From Desulfovibrio sp. (GTDB lineage Bacteria; Desulfobacterota; Desulfovibrionia; Desulfovibrionales; Desulfovibrionaceae), in assembly GCF_034006445.1 (NCBI RefSeq), contig NZ_JAVESS010000001.1:496001-560000 (forward strand): a DNA stretch of 64,000 nucleotides, given 5' to 3'. The notes under the pieces are model-generated. The model was not told the origin of the DNA. It saw only the letters and a list, made by a program, of their open reading frames with translations, and did not search any database. Position numbers and translations under genes: made by a program. Numbering within the stretch: position 1 is the stretch's first letter; every line of letters starts with the position of its first letter. Below, piece by piece: positions 19,559 through 30,185 of this stretch.

Positions 19559-19809
19559 GTACGTTGCAGATACGCCTCAAAAACTGCATCCAGACCATTC
19601 TGGAACTGGAGCCCGACATGCGAGCCGGGGTCTGGGGGCGTTACTTTGATATGGAACTCAATTCGCTAAAGGATTACCTTGCACAGGTGGATCAGATGAA
19701 ACTTGCCGAAGAGGACGTGCAGCGCCTTGAAAACGCCACGGCTACCTTTTTGGCTGAACTCAAGCTTTCCCGCAAAGGAAAGCCCCAAAACAAACGGCTG
19801 TTGCAGTAA
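19555..19809 (+). CDS. Small conserved-looking protein of unknown function
   Basis: 84 residues, soluble and largely helical with an acidic centre and a basic C-terminal end (SRKGKPQNKRLLQ). No known motif recognised. Overlaps pgsA by 4 bases (ATGA) and the following ftsB-like gene by 1 base, so it is clearly translated as part of this operon. Its position between membrane-lipid and division genes suggests an envelope-related role, which is inference only. Confidence 0.7.
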   Translation: MSTLQIRLKNCIQTILELEPDMRAGVWGRYFDMELNSLKDYLAQVDQMKLAEEDVQRLENATATFLAELKLSRKGKPQNKRLLQ

Positions 19810-20111
19810 TGTTCTGGCGTTCCTTTATTCTTGTAGTGCTTGGCCTCATAAGCATCGTGCTTTTCAGCCGTACGGTATGGGGGCCTACGGGTCTGCTTGA
19901 ATATCGTGAACTCAAAAAACAATATGCCGATCTGGAAAAACAGATAGCTGACCTGGATAAGGAAAACATGGCTCTAAGCCGTGAAATCCGCCTCCTGCAG
20001 TCTGACAACCAATATGTGGAAAAAGTGATCCGGCAGCGCCTGCACTATGTGCGAGACAATGAGGTGCTCTACCTCTTCGACGCATCGGCCAAACCCCATC
20101 GGGAGCCGTAA
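19809..20111 (+). CDS. FtsB/DivIC-like septum formation initiator
   Basis: 100 residues. A short cytoplasmic start and one transmembrane helix (SFILVVLGLISIVLFSRTV) are followed by a coiled coil (ELKKQYADLEKQIADLDKENMAL) and the family's C-terminal VEKVIRQRLHYVRDNEVLYLF motif. That is the FtsB/DivIC topology: a bitopic protein acting with FtsL and FtsQ in septal wall synthesis. Start overlaps the previous stop (TAATG). Confidence 0.85.
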   Translation: MFWRSFILVVLGLISIVLFSRTVWGPTGLLEYRELKKQYADLEKQIADLDKENMALSREIRLLQSDNQYVEKVIRQRLHYVRDNEVLYLFDASAKPHREP

Positions 20112-20114
20112 TAT

Positions 20115-21236
20115 ATGACGGAAAAAATTCAATGGTATAAAGAAGTTCTGGAGCTTGAGCCCAACTCGAAGGTTTTTTTTCCTCTGGCGCGACTGCTGGT
20201 GGAAGAAGGGCACTTAGATGAGGCTGTGGCCGTTTTGGAGCAGGGCCTGGCACGCCATGACGAGTTTCTTGAAGCGAGACTCTTTCTGATCGAACTGCTT
20301 TATAAAACGGGCCAGCAAAACTCTTGCGAGGCCCAGGTTGAGAAACTCAGCCGTATGTTCACGGCCTATTCAGGGTTCTGGCAGGCATGGGCCGCCTCCA
20401 CCCTGACCTCAGGCCAATCCCCGGACACAGCTGCCGTCATGCGGTTTCTAGCCCTCAATTTTGCCAAAGGCCCTGTGTCGTTGCGTGAAGTGCTGGATCA
20501 GGGCGTCAACAGTCTGCTCGGGCACAGCGCGGCGGGGCCTGACACACGCGGCCCCACAATGGGGGAACCCAAGAAACTTCAAGCTCCACTTGAAGATTCT
20601 GCCCGTAGCCATACGCCCCCTCAATCGCAGGACGATGCCGATGCCATCTCTGCCGCGCGGCGGTCGTACGAGCATCCTGCGCACGAGCTTCTGGCGCACG
20701 AAGACCCCGGCACTGACCCTGTGGCAGCCGACCACCTTGTCCATGAAAAACTGGATACGTTTGATCCTGATGACGTCGAGGATGGCGCGTCGCTGGAAGC
20801 GCCCCTGCATTCCATAACGGCACGCTTGTCCAGCGATGACGCTGGGGGGGCTGCCTTGCAGAGTCCTCTTGACCGTACTGCAGAGCCGATCGTGGAAAAC
20901 GCAACAGGCGGCACCGTGCAATCCGGTGAAGAAGCTGACGACAGTGAGGAGCGTTTTTCGCTGCGGACGCGTTCAATGGCCGAAGTGCTGGCAGAACAGG
21001 GAGACATCAAGGGAGCGCTGGATATTTATCATGAGTTGGCCGCTGCGGCCACCGCGCCGGAAGAAAGTGCTGATCTGCGGCAGCGTATAGCCACGCTGAA
21101 CGCGCGTCTGGGCAGCGCGCCGCCTGCGGAACAAACGCAGGAGCCCGCCGAGGCAGGGGGATCTACCGGCAAGGATAAACTCATTAGTATGCTCGAAGCC
21201 TTGGCCGAACGGGTCGAGGCCAGGGCGCACAGCTAA
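20115..21236 (+). CDS. TPR-repeat protein
   Basis: 373 residues, starting 3 bases after the ftsB-like gene (GGGAG upstream). The first ~130 residues form tetratricopeptide-like helices (EVLELEPNSKVFFPLARLLVEEGHLDEAVAVLEQGLARHDEF). A long acidic, low-complexity central region (~150-270) follows. Near residue 290 a further TPR-like unit (RTRSMAEVLAEQGDIKGALDIYHELA) precedes a charged tail. A cytoplasmic scaffold is likely; partner unknown. Confidence 0.75.
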   Translation: MTEKIQWYKEVLELEPNSKVFFPLARLLVEEGHLDEAVAVLEQGLARHDEFLEARLFLIELLYKTGQQNSCEAQVEKLSRMFTAYSGFWQAWAASTLTSGQSPDTAAVMRFLALNFAKGPVSLREVLDQGVNSLLGHSAAGPDTRGPTMGEPKKLQAPLEDSARSHTPPQSQDDADAISAARRSYEHPAHELLAHEDPGTDPVAADHLVHEKLDTFDPDDVEDGASLEAPLHSITARLSSDDAGGAALQSPLDRTAEPIVENATGGTVQSGEEADDSEERFSLRTRSMAEVLAEQGDIKGALDIYHELAAAATAPEESADLRQRIATLNARLGSAPPAEQTQEPAEAGGSTGKDKLISMLEALAERVEARAHS

Positions 21237-21370
21237 ACCATTATCAAGGCCGATTTCGCATTATATGCAGCCAGAGGCAAAGCGGCTGATCTTTGTCTGG
21301 TGGTTTTTACCATTCGCGCAGAACAGATGACGATTGCGTGCGGACTGTTCTAAAGCTGAGGGAGAATACG

Positions 21371-22873
21371 GTGTTCAAATCATATCTGCGGACCATACTC
21401 ATGCTGGTTACCGCTGCATTTCTGGTTACAGGATGCAGTTCGTACCAGCCAACCAAAAATGCCTGGAAGTCTACCAAGGGCTTCTGGAACACCTATGTCA
21501 GCCCGCCAGCCTCGGTGGACTATGACGAAAAAGGCGAACTTTCACCGCAAGCTCTGGCTCTGACCCACAGCATGATGGGGGTTGACGTGGAACTGAGCCG
21601 CCTTGAACGCGTCATGCTCAATGCCGACAAGCCCCCGACTCGTGACTGGATCGCTGCATTTTTCAGCAATTTTCCCTGGGTCAGCGGTTTTGCCGGCGTA
21701 AAGTACGACGGCACCATCCTTGGGCAGGAACCTGCAAACCCCATGAAGCAGCTGGATTTCATTCCCTTGCTGTACGAAGACAAAAAGCAGAGCACCCGTG
21801 CTCTTCGTGCCGATGTTCAGCCCTCGCCGCTGGGGCCGGAGATTTTGCTTGCCGCTCCCCTGTATGACGGCGTCGACTTTCTTGGCGTGGTCGCTACCTA
21901 CTTTGATATGCGTGCCCTCATGCAGTATTCCAGCAGTTCGCAAAATGTGGTCATCCTTTCCCCCAACGCGCTGTTGTGGCCAGGAAAGTATGACTTTGCC
22001 GCCACGCCCCTGGCTGGTGTGAACTGGGATGAGGTTGTCACAAAAAGCTCTTCCGGCACGTGCACCAACGTAAACGGCACGTTCTATTACATGGTGCGCT
22101 ATCTTGGCAATTTGCCTCTGATTTTCGCTGTGGCTGAAAAGGGCACTTTCCCTGAAGGCAACGGCGGTGTGGAGCAGGGCCTGGCCTTCTTCCCCAAGGA
22201 GCGCCCCAAACTTCCTCCGCCGCCGCAGCCTGAGCGCAAAAGCAAAAAACTGGGCCCCGACGCCGTCGCCATGCCCACACCCGGGGATGCCGTCAACGCT
22301 TCTGGGCAGCCGTCTGCACAGACTGCGGGCGGGCCTTCCCACGACATCCAGCCTGGCAGCGGCGACAGTGTTTTGCTCAAAAACAAAAGATCTGAAAAAG
22401 CCAAAGTTCAGGAACGCCAGCTTGAAGGCGAGAATGTCCCCGTGGAAAGGGCTCAAAGGCCCAAGGCCATGCCGCAAGCCAGACCTGGCGGACTTGGGGG
22501 TCCGGAAGCGGATATGCCCAGAGTCGTCGCGCCAAGCCCCTTTGGCCCGCGTGAAGAACAGCCTCGCGTTGTCGCACCAAGCCCCTTTGGCCCGCGTGAC
22601 ACTGGCGAATCCAAGGATAAGGCCGCTGACGTGAAGCCTGAAGCTTCACCCTCCGGTTCCACTGAGGGCCAGCCTGCCGCGGCGACTGACAAGCCGGAAG
22701 CGCCGACTGAAAAAGCCGCGCCTCAAAAGCAGGAGTCGTCTGCACCCGCAGAAAGTACGGCCCCGGCCGACACCGCCAAAAGTTCGGCCAAGCCTGACGA
22801 GTCACCGAGCGGCGCAGCCGCGCCGGATGTTTTGCCGGGCGGGCGTCCAAGTCCCTTTGGGCCTCGGAACTGA
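21371..22873 (+). CDS. Lipoprotein with PAS/Cache-like region and PSPFGPR repeats
   Basis: 500 residues from a GTG at 21371, chosen because GAGGGAGA lies just upstream and the signal peptide then starts correctly ([22 protein letters not shown], lipobox LVTG|C22). Residues ~60-270 form a globular region with alternating beta-strands ([26 protein letters not shown]) that resembles a Cache-type sensor fold, by inference. The C-terminal ~200 residues are Pro/Ala/Glu-rich and contain PSPFGPR three times, the last copy ending the protein. A periplasm-facing lipoprotein of unknown role. Confidence 0.75.
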   Translation: MFKSYLRTILMLVTAAFLVTGCSSYQPTKNAWKSTKGFWNTYVSPPASVDYDEKGELSPQALALTHSMMGVDVELSRLERVMLNADKPPTRDWIAAFFSNFPWVSGFAGVKYDGTILGQEPANPMKQLDFIPLLYEDKKQSTRALRADVQPSPLGPEILLAAPLYDGVDFLGVVATYFDMRALMQYSSSSQNVVILSPNALLWPGKYDFAATPLAGVNWDEVVTKSSSGTCTNVNGTFYYMVRYLGNLPLIFAVAEKGTFPEGNGGVEQGLAFFPKERPKLPPPPQPERKSKKLGPDAVAMPTPGDAVNASGQPSAQTAGGPSHDIQPGSGDSVLLKNKRSEKAKVQERQLEGENVPVERAQRPKAMPQARPGGLGGPEADMPRVVAPSPFGPREEQPRVVAPSPFGPRDTGESKDKAADVKPEASPSGSTEGQPAAATDKPEAPTEKAAPQKQESSAPAESTAPADTAKSSAKPDESPSGAAAPDVLPGGRPSPFGPRN

Positions 22874-22887
22874 CGCATATCAATACA

Positions 22888-22921
22888 AACTTGCGCCGCC
22901 CCGGGGCGGCGCAAGTTTTAT
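22888..22921 (+). terminator. Terminator between the lipoprotein gene and fbp
   Basis: A 30-base perfect palindrome (15-bp arms, 22888-22917) followed by a short T-run. It lies only 35 bases before the fbp start, so fbp may have a promoter within or just before it, or be expressed by read-through. Confidence 0.8.
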
Positions 22922-22955
22922 GTCTACAGAACTATTCTCTGTTGCAGGAGGCCAT

Positions 22956-23975
22956 ATGGCTGACATCACGGTCACGGAACATCTGCTGCTGCACCAAAAG
23001 CGCACTCCACAGGCCACCGGACAATTTACCGGATTGCTGTACGATCTCATTCTTTCGGGAAAAAGCATCTCCCGCCGTATCAACAAAGCAGGGCTCCTGG
23101 ATATTCTCGGCGGCACGGGAGAAGTTAACGTGCAGGGCGAGAACGTGCAAAAGCTGGACACCATCGCCAACCGCATCTTGCTGTACCGCATGGAACGCTG
23201 TGGCGCATTGTGCGCCATGAGTTCAGAGGAAGAGGCTGAGCTTATCCGCGTCAGCCCTGAATTCCCGCGAGGCGATTACATTCTCATCTTTGACCCCCTT
23301 GATGGTTCCTCCAATATTGACGTGAATATCAATGTGGGCACCATCTTTTCCATTTTGCGGCGTCCGGAAGGACATTCGGGCGAAGTGACCCTGGATGAAG
23401 TGCTGCAGCCGGGCCTCAAGCAGGTGGCTGCGGGGTATATACTCTATGGCCCCTCCACCATGCTGGTGCTCAGCACGGGGCAGGGCGTACACGGATTTAC
23501 GCTTGACCCGGGCGTGGGCGAATTTCTGCTTTCGCACCCCAATATGTGCATCCCCAAACAGGGCTCCATCTATTCCGTCAACGAGGGCAACTGGAAGAAC
23601 TGGGACGCGCCCGCGCGTGAAGCCGTCAACTGGTTCCACGGGTGTGAGACTTCGGACGGCACACCGTATTCATCACGCTATGTGGGTGCGCTTGTCGCAG
23701 ATTTTCACCGAACCCTCATCAATGGCGGTATTTACATGTATCCGCCAAACATTCATAAGCCCAACGGCAAGTTGCGCCTTATGTGTGAAGCCGCCCCTCT
23801 GGCTTTCCTTGCGGAACAGGCCGGAGGCAAAGCCAGTGACGGCAGGGGGCGCATCCTTGAAAGGGTGCCTGACCGACTGCACGCGCGCACGCCCCTGTTC
23901 ATAGGCTCTGCCAAGGATGTGGAGGCTGTGGAGAATATTTATGCCCGGCACGCCAGCCAGGCTGCTTTCCAGTAA
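22956..23975 (+). CDS. fbp: Fructose-1,6-bisphosphatase, class I
   Basis: 339 residues from the ATG at 22956 (GCAGGAGG upstream). Class I features: [10 protein letters not shown] at the start, the metal site [13 protein letters not shown] (~110), [19 protein letters not shown], and the C-terminal [19 protein letters not shown]. It removes the 1-phosphate of fructose-1,6-bisphosphate in gluconeogenesis. Ends 12 bases before a strong terminator. Confidence 0.96.
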   Translation: MADITVTEHLLLHQKRTPQATGQFTGLLYDLILSGKSISRRINKAGLLDILGGTGEVNVQGENVQKLDTIANRILLYRMERCGALCAMSSEEEAELIRVSPEFPRGDYILIFDPLDGSSNIDVNINVGTIFSILRRPEGHSGEVTLDEVLQPGLKQVAAGYILYGPSTMLVLSTGQGVHGFTLDPGVGEFLLSHPNMCIPKQGSIYSVNEGNWKNWDAPAREAVNWFHGCETSDGTPYSSRYVGALVADFHRTLINGGIYMYPPNIHKPNGKLRLMCEAAPLAFLAEQAGGKASDGRGRILERVPDRLHARTPLFIGSAKDVEAVENIYARHASQAAFQ

Positions 23976-23987
23976 GTGGTTGTGACG

Positions 23988-24020
23988 CCGGAGCCGCGCC
24001 TGCCGCGGCTCCGGTTTTTA
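23988..24020 (+). terminator. Terminator after fbp
   Basis: An 11-bp GC-rich stem (23988-23998 with 24004-24014) with a 5-base loop and TTTTT. Confidence 0.9.
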
Positions 24021-24042
24021 TTTGTAAAAGCGAGATCATATA

Positions 24043-25098
24043 ATGCTTTGCCTTGGAGTTGAAAGCTCCTGTGATGAAACCGCATTGGCCCTGGTGGAAG
24101 ACGGGCGGCTGCTGCATTCCGTTTTGGCCACCCAGGCTGACATGCATGCCCTGTTTGGCGGCGTGGTGCCCGAATTGGCCTCGCGAGAACACTATCGCTA
24201 CATTGGTTCCCTGTTTGATGCCCTGATGCGCCGGAGTGGAAAAAGGCCTTCAGATATTGATCTGGTGGCCGTGGCACGTGGGCCTGGACTGCTCGGCAGC
24301 CTGCTGGTGGGCGTGGCCTTTGCCAAGGGTCTTGCCCTCGGTCTGGGGGTGCGCCTGCTTGGCGTCAATCACCTTCATGCCCACCTGCTTGCGGTCGGGC
24401 TGGAGCACCCGCTGGATTTCCCAGCCCTGGGGCTGCTAGTTTCTGGCGGCCATACCCATCTTTATCGCATGGAAGCACCCTGGAAGTGCGTCACTCTTGG
24501 GCGGACGCTGGATGACGCTGCTGGCGAGGCTTTTGACAAGGTGGGCAAAGTGCTTGGCCTGGCATATCCTGGCGGGCGGCTCATGGACGCACTGGCGTGC
24601 GAAGGTACAGCGGGCGGCGTGGTTTTTCCGCGTCCCTACCTTGATAACGACAACCTGGACTTCAGTTTCAGCGGCCTGAAAACGGCAGCCAGCAGCTACA
24701 TCCAGCAGACGCTTCAACCCGCCACATGGCCACGCCCCCTCTGTTCGGTGGACGAAGCCCCCCAGGCGCTGAAAGACTGCTGCGCCGCCTTTAACGCGGC
24801 AGTTGTGGATACGCTCTGCGTAAAAACAAAAAGAGCTCTGGACAGAAACCCGCAACTGAACACTGTGGTTCTGGCAGGCGGTGTGGCCTGTAACTCGTTG
24901 TTGCGCCAACGCATTGCAGATCTGATGGAAAGCAGGGGGGGCAGGGCGCTCTTTCCCAGTCCACACCTTTGCACCGATAACGCGGCCATGATCGCCTACG
25001 CTGGATGGTTGATTGGAAAAGAAGGATATTTTCACACCTTACAGATGGAAACCATCCCGCGCGGGCGCATCGTCCCGGATGATATGCTGCGCAGCTGA
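24043..25098 (+). CDS. tsaD: tRNA N6-threonylcarbamoyladenosine synthase subunit TsaD
   Basis: 351 residues, normal for the family. ASKHA-type fold with the N-terminal [12 protein letters not shown] loop, the metal-binding NHLHAHLLA (His pair ~111-115), [29 protein letters not shown] and the C-terminal VLAGGVACN. Transfers threonylcarbamoyl to A37 of ANN-decoding tRNAs with TsaB and TsaE, which are not in this window. Confidence 0.96.
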   Translation: MLCLGVESSCDETALALVEDGRLLHSVLATQADMHALFGGVVPELASREHYRYIGSLFDALMRRSGKRPSDIDLVAVARGPGLLGSLLVGVAFAKGLALGLGVRLLGVNHLHAHLLAVGLEHPLDFPALGLLVSGGHTHLYRMEAPWKCVTLGRTLDDAAGEAFDKVGKVLGLAYPGGRLMDALACEGTAGGVVFPRPYLDNDNLDFSFSGLKTAASSYIQQTLQPATWPRPLCSVDEAPQALKDCCAAFNAAVVDTLCVKTKRALDRNPQLNTVVLAGGVACNSLLRQRIADLMESRGGRALFPSPHLCTDNAAMIAYAGWLIGKEGYFHTLQMETIPRGRIVPDDMLRS

Positions 25099-25135
25099 AA
25101 GTCCGCCAACGACCCGTCAGAAATATGAGATTGTC

Positions 25136-25164
25136 TTGACAGTCAGGTCGTTGGAAACTACTCT
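25136..25164 (+). promoter_or_regulatory. Sigma-70-type promoter for trxA-trxB
   Basis: TTGACA (25136-25141), 17-base spacer, TACTCT (25159-25164), about 110 bases before the trxA start. The long 5' leader has no obvious structure. Confidence 0.6.
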
Positions 25165-25273
25165 TAGTCAATACAAAGGTCTCGGAATTTTTACCCCGAA
25201 CCCTAGTTTTCCGCTCCTGCACGCTGCCCTGCAGCATGGGGGGGCGACACATAGCAACTTAAGGAGTATGGTA

Positions 25274-25597
25274 ATGGCTGAACAGGTCACTGATGCCACC
25301 TTTGAAAGTGTTGTCCTCAAGTCCGATCTGCCGGTTCTGCTTGACTTCTGGGCACCCTGGTGCGGCCCCTGCCGTGCGGTTGGCCCCATTATTGATGAGC
25401 TTTCCACCGAATATGCTGGCAAGGTGCGCATCGTTAAGATGAATGTGGACGAAAATCCCGCCACCCCCACAAAGTTCGGCATACGGGCTATCCCCACACT
25501 GGTGCTTTTTAAGAATGGCGAAACCATCGAACAGATCACTGGCGCTGTAACCAAGGCCGCCATGAAAGACCTGCTCGACAATAAGGCCCTGGCATGA
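25274..25597 (+). CDS. trxA: Thioredoxin
   Basis: 107 residues from the ATG at 25274 (AAGGAG 7 bases upstream; another ATG at 25268 is too close to it). Canonical active site FWAPWCGPC (W29-C33), the cis-proline stretch [13 protein letters not shown], and a C-terminal helix. The stop overlaps the trxB start by 4 bases, giving a coupled thioredoxin/thioredoxin reductase pair. Confidence 0.97.
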   Translation: MAEQVTDATFESVVLKSDLPVLLDFWAPWCGPCRAVGPIIDELSTEYAGKVRIVKMNVDENPATPTKFGIRAIPTLVLFKNGETIEQITGAVTKAAMKDLLDNKALA

Positions 25598-26520
25598 AAT
25601 CGTATGATGCCGTTGTGATCGGCGGCGGTCCTGCCGGCGTTACCGCTGCCATGTATCTGGCGCGGTCCGGCTGCAGCGTTCTCTTGCCTGAGCGGCTGAC
25701 CTCCGGTGGTCAACTGCTGCAGACGGAGGCACTGGAGAACTATCCGGGCTTTCCCAAAGGCATCAAAGGCTACGAGCTTGCCGATCTTTTTACGGAACAT
25801 CTTGAAGGTTTGACGGTAGACCGACCCGCCATAATGGTTGAATCCATTTCCGGTTCGGCGGGTCAGTTTGCCGTGCATACTGCTGAAGAAGACTACTTGT
25901 GCAAAGTGGTGCTCGTGTGTTCTGGTGCCAAACACCGCCAACTTGGCCTGGAAGGCGAAGACAGGCTGCGTGGGCGCGGCGTTTCGTACTGCGCCCTTTG
26001 TGACGGCAACTTCTTTCGCAACCAGACAGTAGCTGTGGTTGGCGGCGGTAATGCGGCAATGGAAGAAAGCCTGTATCTTACAAAGATAGTGAGTAAACTT
26101 CACCTCATTCACAGGCGTGACAGTTTCCGCGGGCTCAAGGTTTATCAGGACAGGCTTGAGAGCATGCCCGACAAGGTAGACCTTTTACGCAGTTCCATCA
26201 TTACCCAGTTGCACGGCGAGGATCATCTGACTGGCCTGACCGTTAAAAATCTTCAGACTGGCCAGGAAAAACAGCTAGCAGTTGACGGACTTTTTATTTA
26301 TGTAGGCTTTGCGCCTGTGACAAACTTTTTGCCGCAAGGCATTGAACTTGATGCACAGGGCTTTATTGTGACTGATACGGAAATGCGCACCAATATCCCC
26401 GGCATCTTTGCCGCTGGCGACATTCGCTCCAAGCTTTGCCGCCAGGTCATCACTGCCGCCGGCGATGGCGCAACCGCCGCACAAGCGGCATTTGTCTTCC
26501 TGGAACAGCTCCATGCATAA
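25594..26520 (+). CDS. trxB: Thioredoxin reductase
   Basis: 308 residues. FAD-binding [18 protein letters not shown] at the N-terminus, the redox pair C133-A-L-C136 followed by DGNFF, a second Rossmann site [15 protein letters not shown], and the C-terminal FAAGDIR. The pair is CALC rather than the common CATC. The NAD(P)-binding loop reads [10 protein letters not shown], whose arginines favour NADPH. It reduces the adjacent thioredoxin. Confidence 0.96.
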   Translation: MKSYDAVVIGGGPAGVTAAMYLARSGCSVLLPERLTSGGQLLQTEALENYPGFPKGIKGYELADLFTEHLEGLTVDRPAIMVESISGSAGQFAVHTAEEDYLCKVVLVCSGAKHRQLGLEGEDRLRGRGVSYCALCDGNFFRNQTVAVVGGGNAAMEESLYLTKIVSKLHLIHRRDSFRGLKVYQDRLESMPDKVDLLRSSIITQLHGEDHLTGLTVKNLQTGQEKQLAVDGLFIYVGFAPVTNFLPQGIELDAQGFIVTDTEMRTNIPGIFAAGDIRSKLCRQVITAAGDGATAAQAAFVFLEQLHA

Positions 26521-27244
26521 AAAACTGCTACGCTCCATTTTGCTTGCCATGAGCATGCTCATGGTTTCCGGTTGCGGCATCATTGATATGATCTATCTTC
26601 CGCCAGCCGAAGACACCGCGCAAGAAATCTTTGAAGCCGCCAACGACGCCATGAGTGAAAAAAACTATGTGCGTGCCGTGGAGCTGTACAACAAACTGCG
26701 CGATTCGTATCCATTCAGTCCTTATACCATTGATGCAGAGCTGTCATTGGGCGACGCCTATTTCCTCGATGAGGAATACGAGCTGGCCGCTGAAAGCTAC
26801 AAGGATTTTGAATCCCTGCATCCAAGGCATGAGGCCATACCCTATGTGCTGTATCAGACGGGCATGTCCCTGATGAAGCAGTTCCGCTCCGTTGACAGGG
26901 CGACCACCGAGCTTCAGGAAGCCTACGATTACTTCAACAGGCTGCGTCAGATGTATCCTGATTCTCCGTACGCCAAGGGCGCAGAAGAACACATGCTTAC
27001 CTGCCGCAAGCTTATGGCGGAGCATGAACTCTACATCGCCGATGTCTTCTGGCACATGAAAAAGTACGGCCCTGCCTGGCACCGCTACGAATTCATTATA
27101 AAGGATTTCCCGGACGTGCCCGAAGTGGCTGAACATGCCAAAGAAAAAAGCCTGGCAGCCTACCACAACTATAAAGAAGAGCAGGCTGTAGAAACGCGGC
27201 AAAAGCGTCAAGGCTCTTGGCGAGAATGGTTTAAGTGGTTGTAA
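26513..27244 (+). CDS. bamD: Outer-membrane assembly lipoprotein BamD-like
   Basis: 243 residues from the ATG at 26513, overlapping trxB by 8 bases. Signal peptide with lipobox MVSG|C21, then TPR repeats ([47 protein letters not shown] and following), as in the BamD/ComL (YfiO) family that helps BamA insert outer-membrane proteins. The C-terminus is basic and Trp-rich. bamA and the other Bam genes are not in view, so the symbol rests on domain layout. Confidence 0.85.
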   Translation: MHKKLLRSILLAMSMLMVSGCGIIDMIYLPPAEDTAQEIFEAANDAMSEKNYVRAVELYNKLRDSYPFSPYTIDAELSLGDAYFLDEEYELAAESYKDFESLHPRHEAIPYVLYQTGMSLMKQFRSVDRATTELQEAYDYFNRLRQMYPDSPYAKGAEEHMLTCRKLMAEHELYIADVFWHMKKYGPAWHRYEFIIKDFPDVPEVAEHAKEKSLAAYHNYKEEQAVETRQKRQGSWREWFKWL

Positions 27245-27255
27245 CCAAATAAAAT

Positions 27256-27280
27256 AAAGCCCCTTCGGGGGCTTTTTTTT
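27256..27280 (+). terminator. Terminator after bamD
   Basis: Compact stem around cttcgg (27256-27273) followed by eight T residues. Confidence 0.95.
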
Positions 27281-27295
27281 ACCAGTGGAGTCATC

Positions 27296-28744
27296 ATGGC
27301 CGTGCCCATGGAAGCCAGTACTGAAAAAAATCGCGCAGCGCTTGTATCATTGTGGGCCGCCTTTGCCCTTACTTCCGTCAAGCTTATTGTTGGTCTGCAC
27401 ACCAACAGCCTCGGTATTTTGTCCGAAGCATTGCACAGCGGGCTGGATCTTCTGGCAGCGGCCATGACCCTGGCGGCGGTACGCATAGCCTCCAAACCGG
27501 CCGACGCGCGTCACCCCTATGGGCATGGCAAAATAGAAAATCTTTCTGCCCTTGCCGAAACACTGCTTTTATTCCTGACCTGCTTCTGGGTCGTGTACGA
27601 GGGCGTGCAACGCCTGATGGCAGGTGAAAGCCCTGTGACGCCATCGTTATGGGGTGTTGGCGTTATGGCGCTTTCCATCATCATTGATGTGAACAGGGTG
27701 CGCATACTGCGCCGGGTGGCCCAAAAGTATAAAAGTCAGGCGCTTGAAGCAGACGCCCTGCATTTTTCTACAGATATATTATCTTCGGCAGTGGTGCTGG
27801 TGGGGGTGCTCGCGGTATGGGTGGCCTCTGCGCTCAGCCTGCCTGCCCCGCTGCACAAGATTTTGGTACAGGCCGACACTGTGGCCGCACTGCTGGTGGC
27901 GGTGATAATTTTTCGCGCCAGTGTCCGCATGGCCATGCAGGCTGTCGACACGTTGATGGACTCAGGCTCCACACGCGAGCAGCAGGCTGTCATTGCGGCT
28001 GTAAACAGGGTAAAGGGCATCACCGATGTCCGTGATGTGCGCCTGCGCTCCAGTGGGCCCACCAGCTTTGTGGACCTCACTGTCGGCGTGGAGCCGGGCA
28101 TAAAGGTCAGTGAAGGGCACCGTCTGGCACACGAAGCGGAGCAGGCCGTGGAGCTGGTGCTGGAAGGGGCGGACGTGACCGTCCATGTGGAGCCGCACAG
28201 CGCCGATGCAGACAAACACTGCGATCCCTTTGCACAGGTGCAGTTTACAGCCTGGAATCATGGCCTTTCCGTGCATAACGTGCACATTCTCCGCTTGTCT
28301 GAGATATGCCATATTGATCTGCACGTGGAGCTTCCCGGCGACATGCCTTTTGTTCAGGCCTACGACAGGGTCAAGGATTTTGAAAAAGCTTTGCATGCCG
28401 CCATGCCGCGCATGGAAGTGGTGAGCCACCTGGAACCGGAAGGAGCCGCCTGCGCACTGGCGTACGGAGCCTCTGTGTCTTTGTCATACGCGGAAATGGC
28501 CTGGCGTGAGATTGAAATCGCCATTGCCAAGGAGCCGCTGGTCACAACTCCGCACAAATTTTCTGTCTACGAAGTGCCGGAACAGGGGATCTGCATCTCC
28601 TTTCATTGCGATATAGCCCCGGCATTAAATGTAGAAGAGGCGCATACAGTGTGTATGCGCCTGGAAAAACAATTACGGCTGAGCATTCCGCAATTGGGAC
28701 GTATCATCATTCATATGGAACCGGGCGCAAAAGCGGCGGAGTAG
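27296..28744 (+). CDS. Cation diffusion facilitator transporter with three C-terminal repeats
   Basis: 482 residues, against ~300 for ordinary CDF proteins. The membrane part (~1-215) has the metal-site pairs H47-x3-D51 (ALHSGLD) and H156-x3-D160 (ALHFSTD), plus RHPYGHGKIE after TM2. These mark a Zn/Fe/Mn-type proton antiporter. Three similar cytoplasmic domains then follow, at ~230-298, ~315-385 and ~412-478. Each ends in a V-x-H-x-EP motif (TVHVEP, VSHLEP, IIHMEP), as if the standard ferredoxin-like CDF C-terminal domain were triplicated. Start supported by GGAG 6 bases upstream. Confidence 0.9.
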   Translation: MAVPMEASTEKNRAALVSLWAAFALTSVKLIVGLHTNSLGILSEALHSGLDLLAAAMTLAAVRIASKPADARHPYGHGKIENLSALAETLLLFLTCFWVVYEGVQRLMAGESPVTPSLWGVGVMALSIIIDVNRVRILRRVAQKYKSQALEADALHFSTDILSSAVVLVGVLAVWVASALSLPAPLHKILVQADTVAALLVAVIIFRASVRMAMQAVDTLMDSGSTREQQAVIAAVNRVKGITDVRDVRLRSSGPTSFVDLTVGVEPGIKVSEGHRLAHEAEQAVELVLEGADVTVHVEPHSADADKHCDPFAQVQFTAWNHGLSVHNVHILRLSEICHIDLHVELPGDMPFVQAYDRVKDFEKALHAAMPRMEVVSHLEPEGAACALAYGASVSLSYAEMAWREIEIAIAKEPLVTTPHKFSVYEVPEQGICISFHCDIAPALNVEEAHTVCMRLEKQLRLSIPQLGRIIIHMEPGAKAAE

Positions 28745-28773
28745 AGCACTCCTGCATTTTCCGCCAGGGGAGG

Positions 28774-29373
28774 CTACGGAGCCTTGATGATTGGCGCTTC
28801 AACCCCTGCCGCCTGCGCCAGTGCGCGCCATAGGGCATCAATGCCCAAACGGCTGCTGGATGAGGTCAGCACGGGGCAGATGCCCAGTATGTCCTGCCAC
28901 TCCTTTTGGCGCGCCGAGCGTTCACGCTGATTGCATTTGTCGGCCTTGGTCAGTATGGGCACCAGGAGCAGGCGGTTTCTCTGCGCAAACGAGGCAAGAT
29001 TCAGGTCAAGCTGCTGGGGCGTCAGGCGGCAGTCGAGCAGCAGAGCAAGCGCTTTGAGACTGGCGCACTCAACCAGATACTGTTCCAGCAGTTTGGCCCA
29101 CTTTTCACGTTCACTATGGCTGGCCCGGGCATAGCCATAGCCGGGCAGGTCCACAAGATAGAAATTCAAGGGTTCCACCAGGTAAAAATTGACAGAGCGG
29201 GTTTTACCGGGCGTGGAACTGACCTTGGCCAGCTTTTTTCTGCCAGCCAACGCATTGATAAGTGAAGATTTGCCGACATTGGAACGGCCAGCAAGGGCTA
29301 TCTGCGCTTCAGGACGGGTAGTGAGCTGATCCAGTGTATAAGCCGTGCTTTCCAGCGTAAGGCTGACAGCCAT
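28774..29373 (-). CDS. engB: Ribosome biogenesis GTPase EngB (YihA/YsxC)
   Basis: 199 residues from the ATG at 29373 (GAGG upstream; the open frame to 29505 adds a non-conserved stretch). GTPase motifs: G1 GRSNVGKSS (~30), switch [14 protein letters not shown]3 DLPGYGYA, G4 TKADK, and a G5-like SSSSRLG. EngB assists late 50S subunit assembly. It converges with the CDF gene. Confidence 0.95.
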   Translation of the reverse strand: MAVSLTLESTAYTLDQLTTRPEAQIALAGRSNVGKSSLINALAGRKKLAKVSSTPGKTRSVNFYLVEPLNFYLVDLPGYGYARASHSEREKWAKLLEQYLVECASLKALALLLDCRLTPQQLDLNLASFAQRNRLLLVPILTKADKCNQRERSARQKEWQDILGICPVLTSSSSRLGIDALWRALAQAAGVEAPIIKAP

Positions 29374-29561
29374 AAAAACCTCATGTGATACTTGAGAGTT
29401 GAGTATTGACAAGTGCTCAATTTTCAGCAAAAATTTACAGTTCGGAATCGTGATTTCCTTCAAAGCACTTCCGTACAAGGTAGCCGCTCTTGCCCCAGTT
29501 GGCAAATGACCGGCCTTAATGCCAGTTTATGCCGATATGCGGCGACAAGTAGGAGGTAACT

Positions 29562-30119
29562 ATGTATTCAACCACGGATTTTCGCAAGGGTCTTAAAATT
29601 GAAGTCGAAGGCATCCCTTACGAAATTGTGGACTTTCAGCACTTCAAGCCCGGCAAGGGCGGCGCCATGGTACGCACCAAGCTGCGTAACATTCTCACTG
29701 GCCGCATGCAGGACATCACCTTCCGTTCCGGTGAAAAGGTCGGCAAGCCCGATCTTGAAACCCGCGACATGCAGTTCCTGTATCGCCAGGATGACGAACT
29801 CATTTTTATGGATATGACCACATACGAGCAGCTGCAAATGTCCCTCGCAACCACTGACGGTAAAGAGGGCTTTTTGAAGGACGGTCAGGAATGCCGCGTG
29901 CTGCTTTACAAGGGCAGCCCGCTGGACATAGACATTCCAGTAAGCATGGTGCTGACTGTTGTGGAAACCGAGCCTGGCGCCAAGGGCGACACTGTCAGCA
30001 ATGTCACCAAACCCGCCAAGCTCGAAACTGGCCTTGTTGTTCAGGTTCCCATTTTTGTTAACGAAGGTGACCGCGTAAAAGTGGACACCCGCTCCAAGGA
30101 ATACCTGGGCCGCGAATAA
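29562..30119 (+). CDS. efp: Translation elongation factor P
   Basis: 185 residues, three beta-barrel domains. The tip of domain I reads [12 protein letters not shown] with Lys32 at the usual modification position. GAFxxTRS-like features of domain II and the C-terminal [20 protein letters not shown] are present. It relieves ribosome stalling on polyproline stretches. AGGAGG precedes the ATG. Confidence 0.97.
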   Translation: MYSTTDFRKGLKIEVEGIPYEIVDFQHFKPGKGGAMVRTKLRNILTGRMQDITFRSGEKVGKPDLETRDMQFLYRQDDELIFMDMTTYEQLQMSLATTDGKEGFLKDGQECRVLLYKGSPLDIDIPVSMVLTVVETEPGAKGDTVSNVTKPAKLETGLVVQVPIFVNEGDRVKVDTRSKEYLGRE

Positions 30120-30185
30120 TGACCGGTTCGGGAGGGTAGCCCCACGGACGCCCATAAATTCAGCCGCGAACTTTTTGGCCTTTTT

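Noticed and set aside
21542..22477. 311-residue minus-strand frame opposite the lipoprotein gene
   Set aside because: Shadow frame; the plus-strand gene has a ribosome-binding site, lipobox and repeats.
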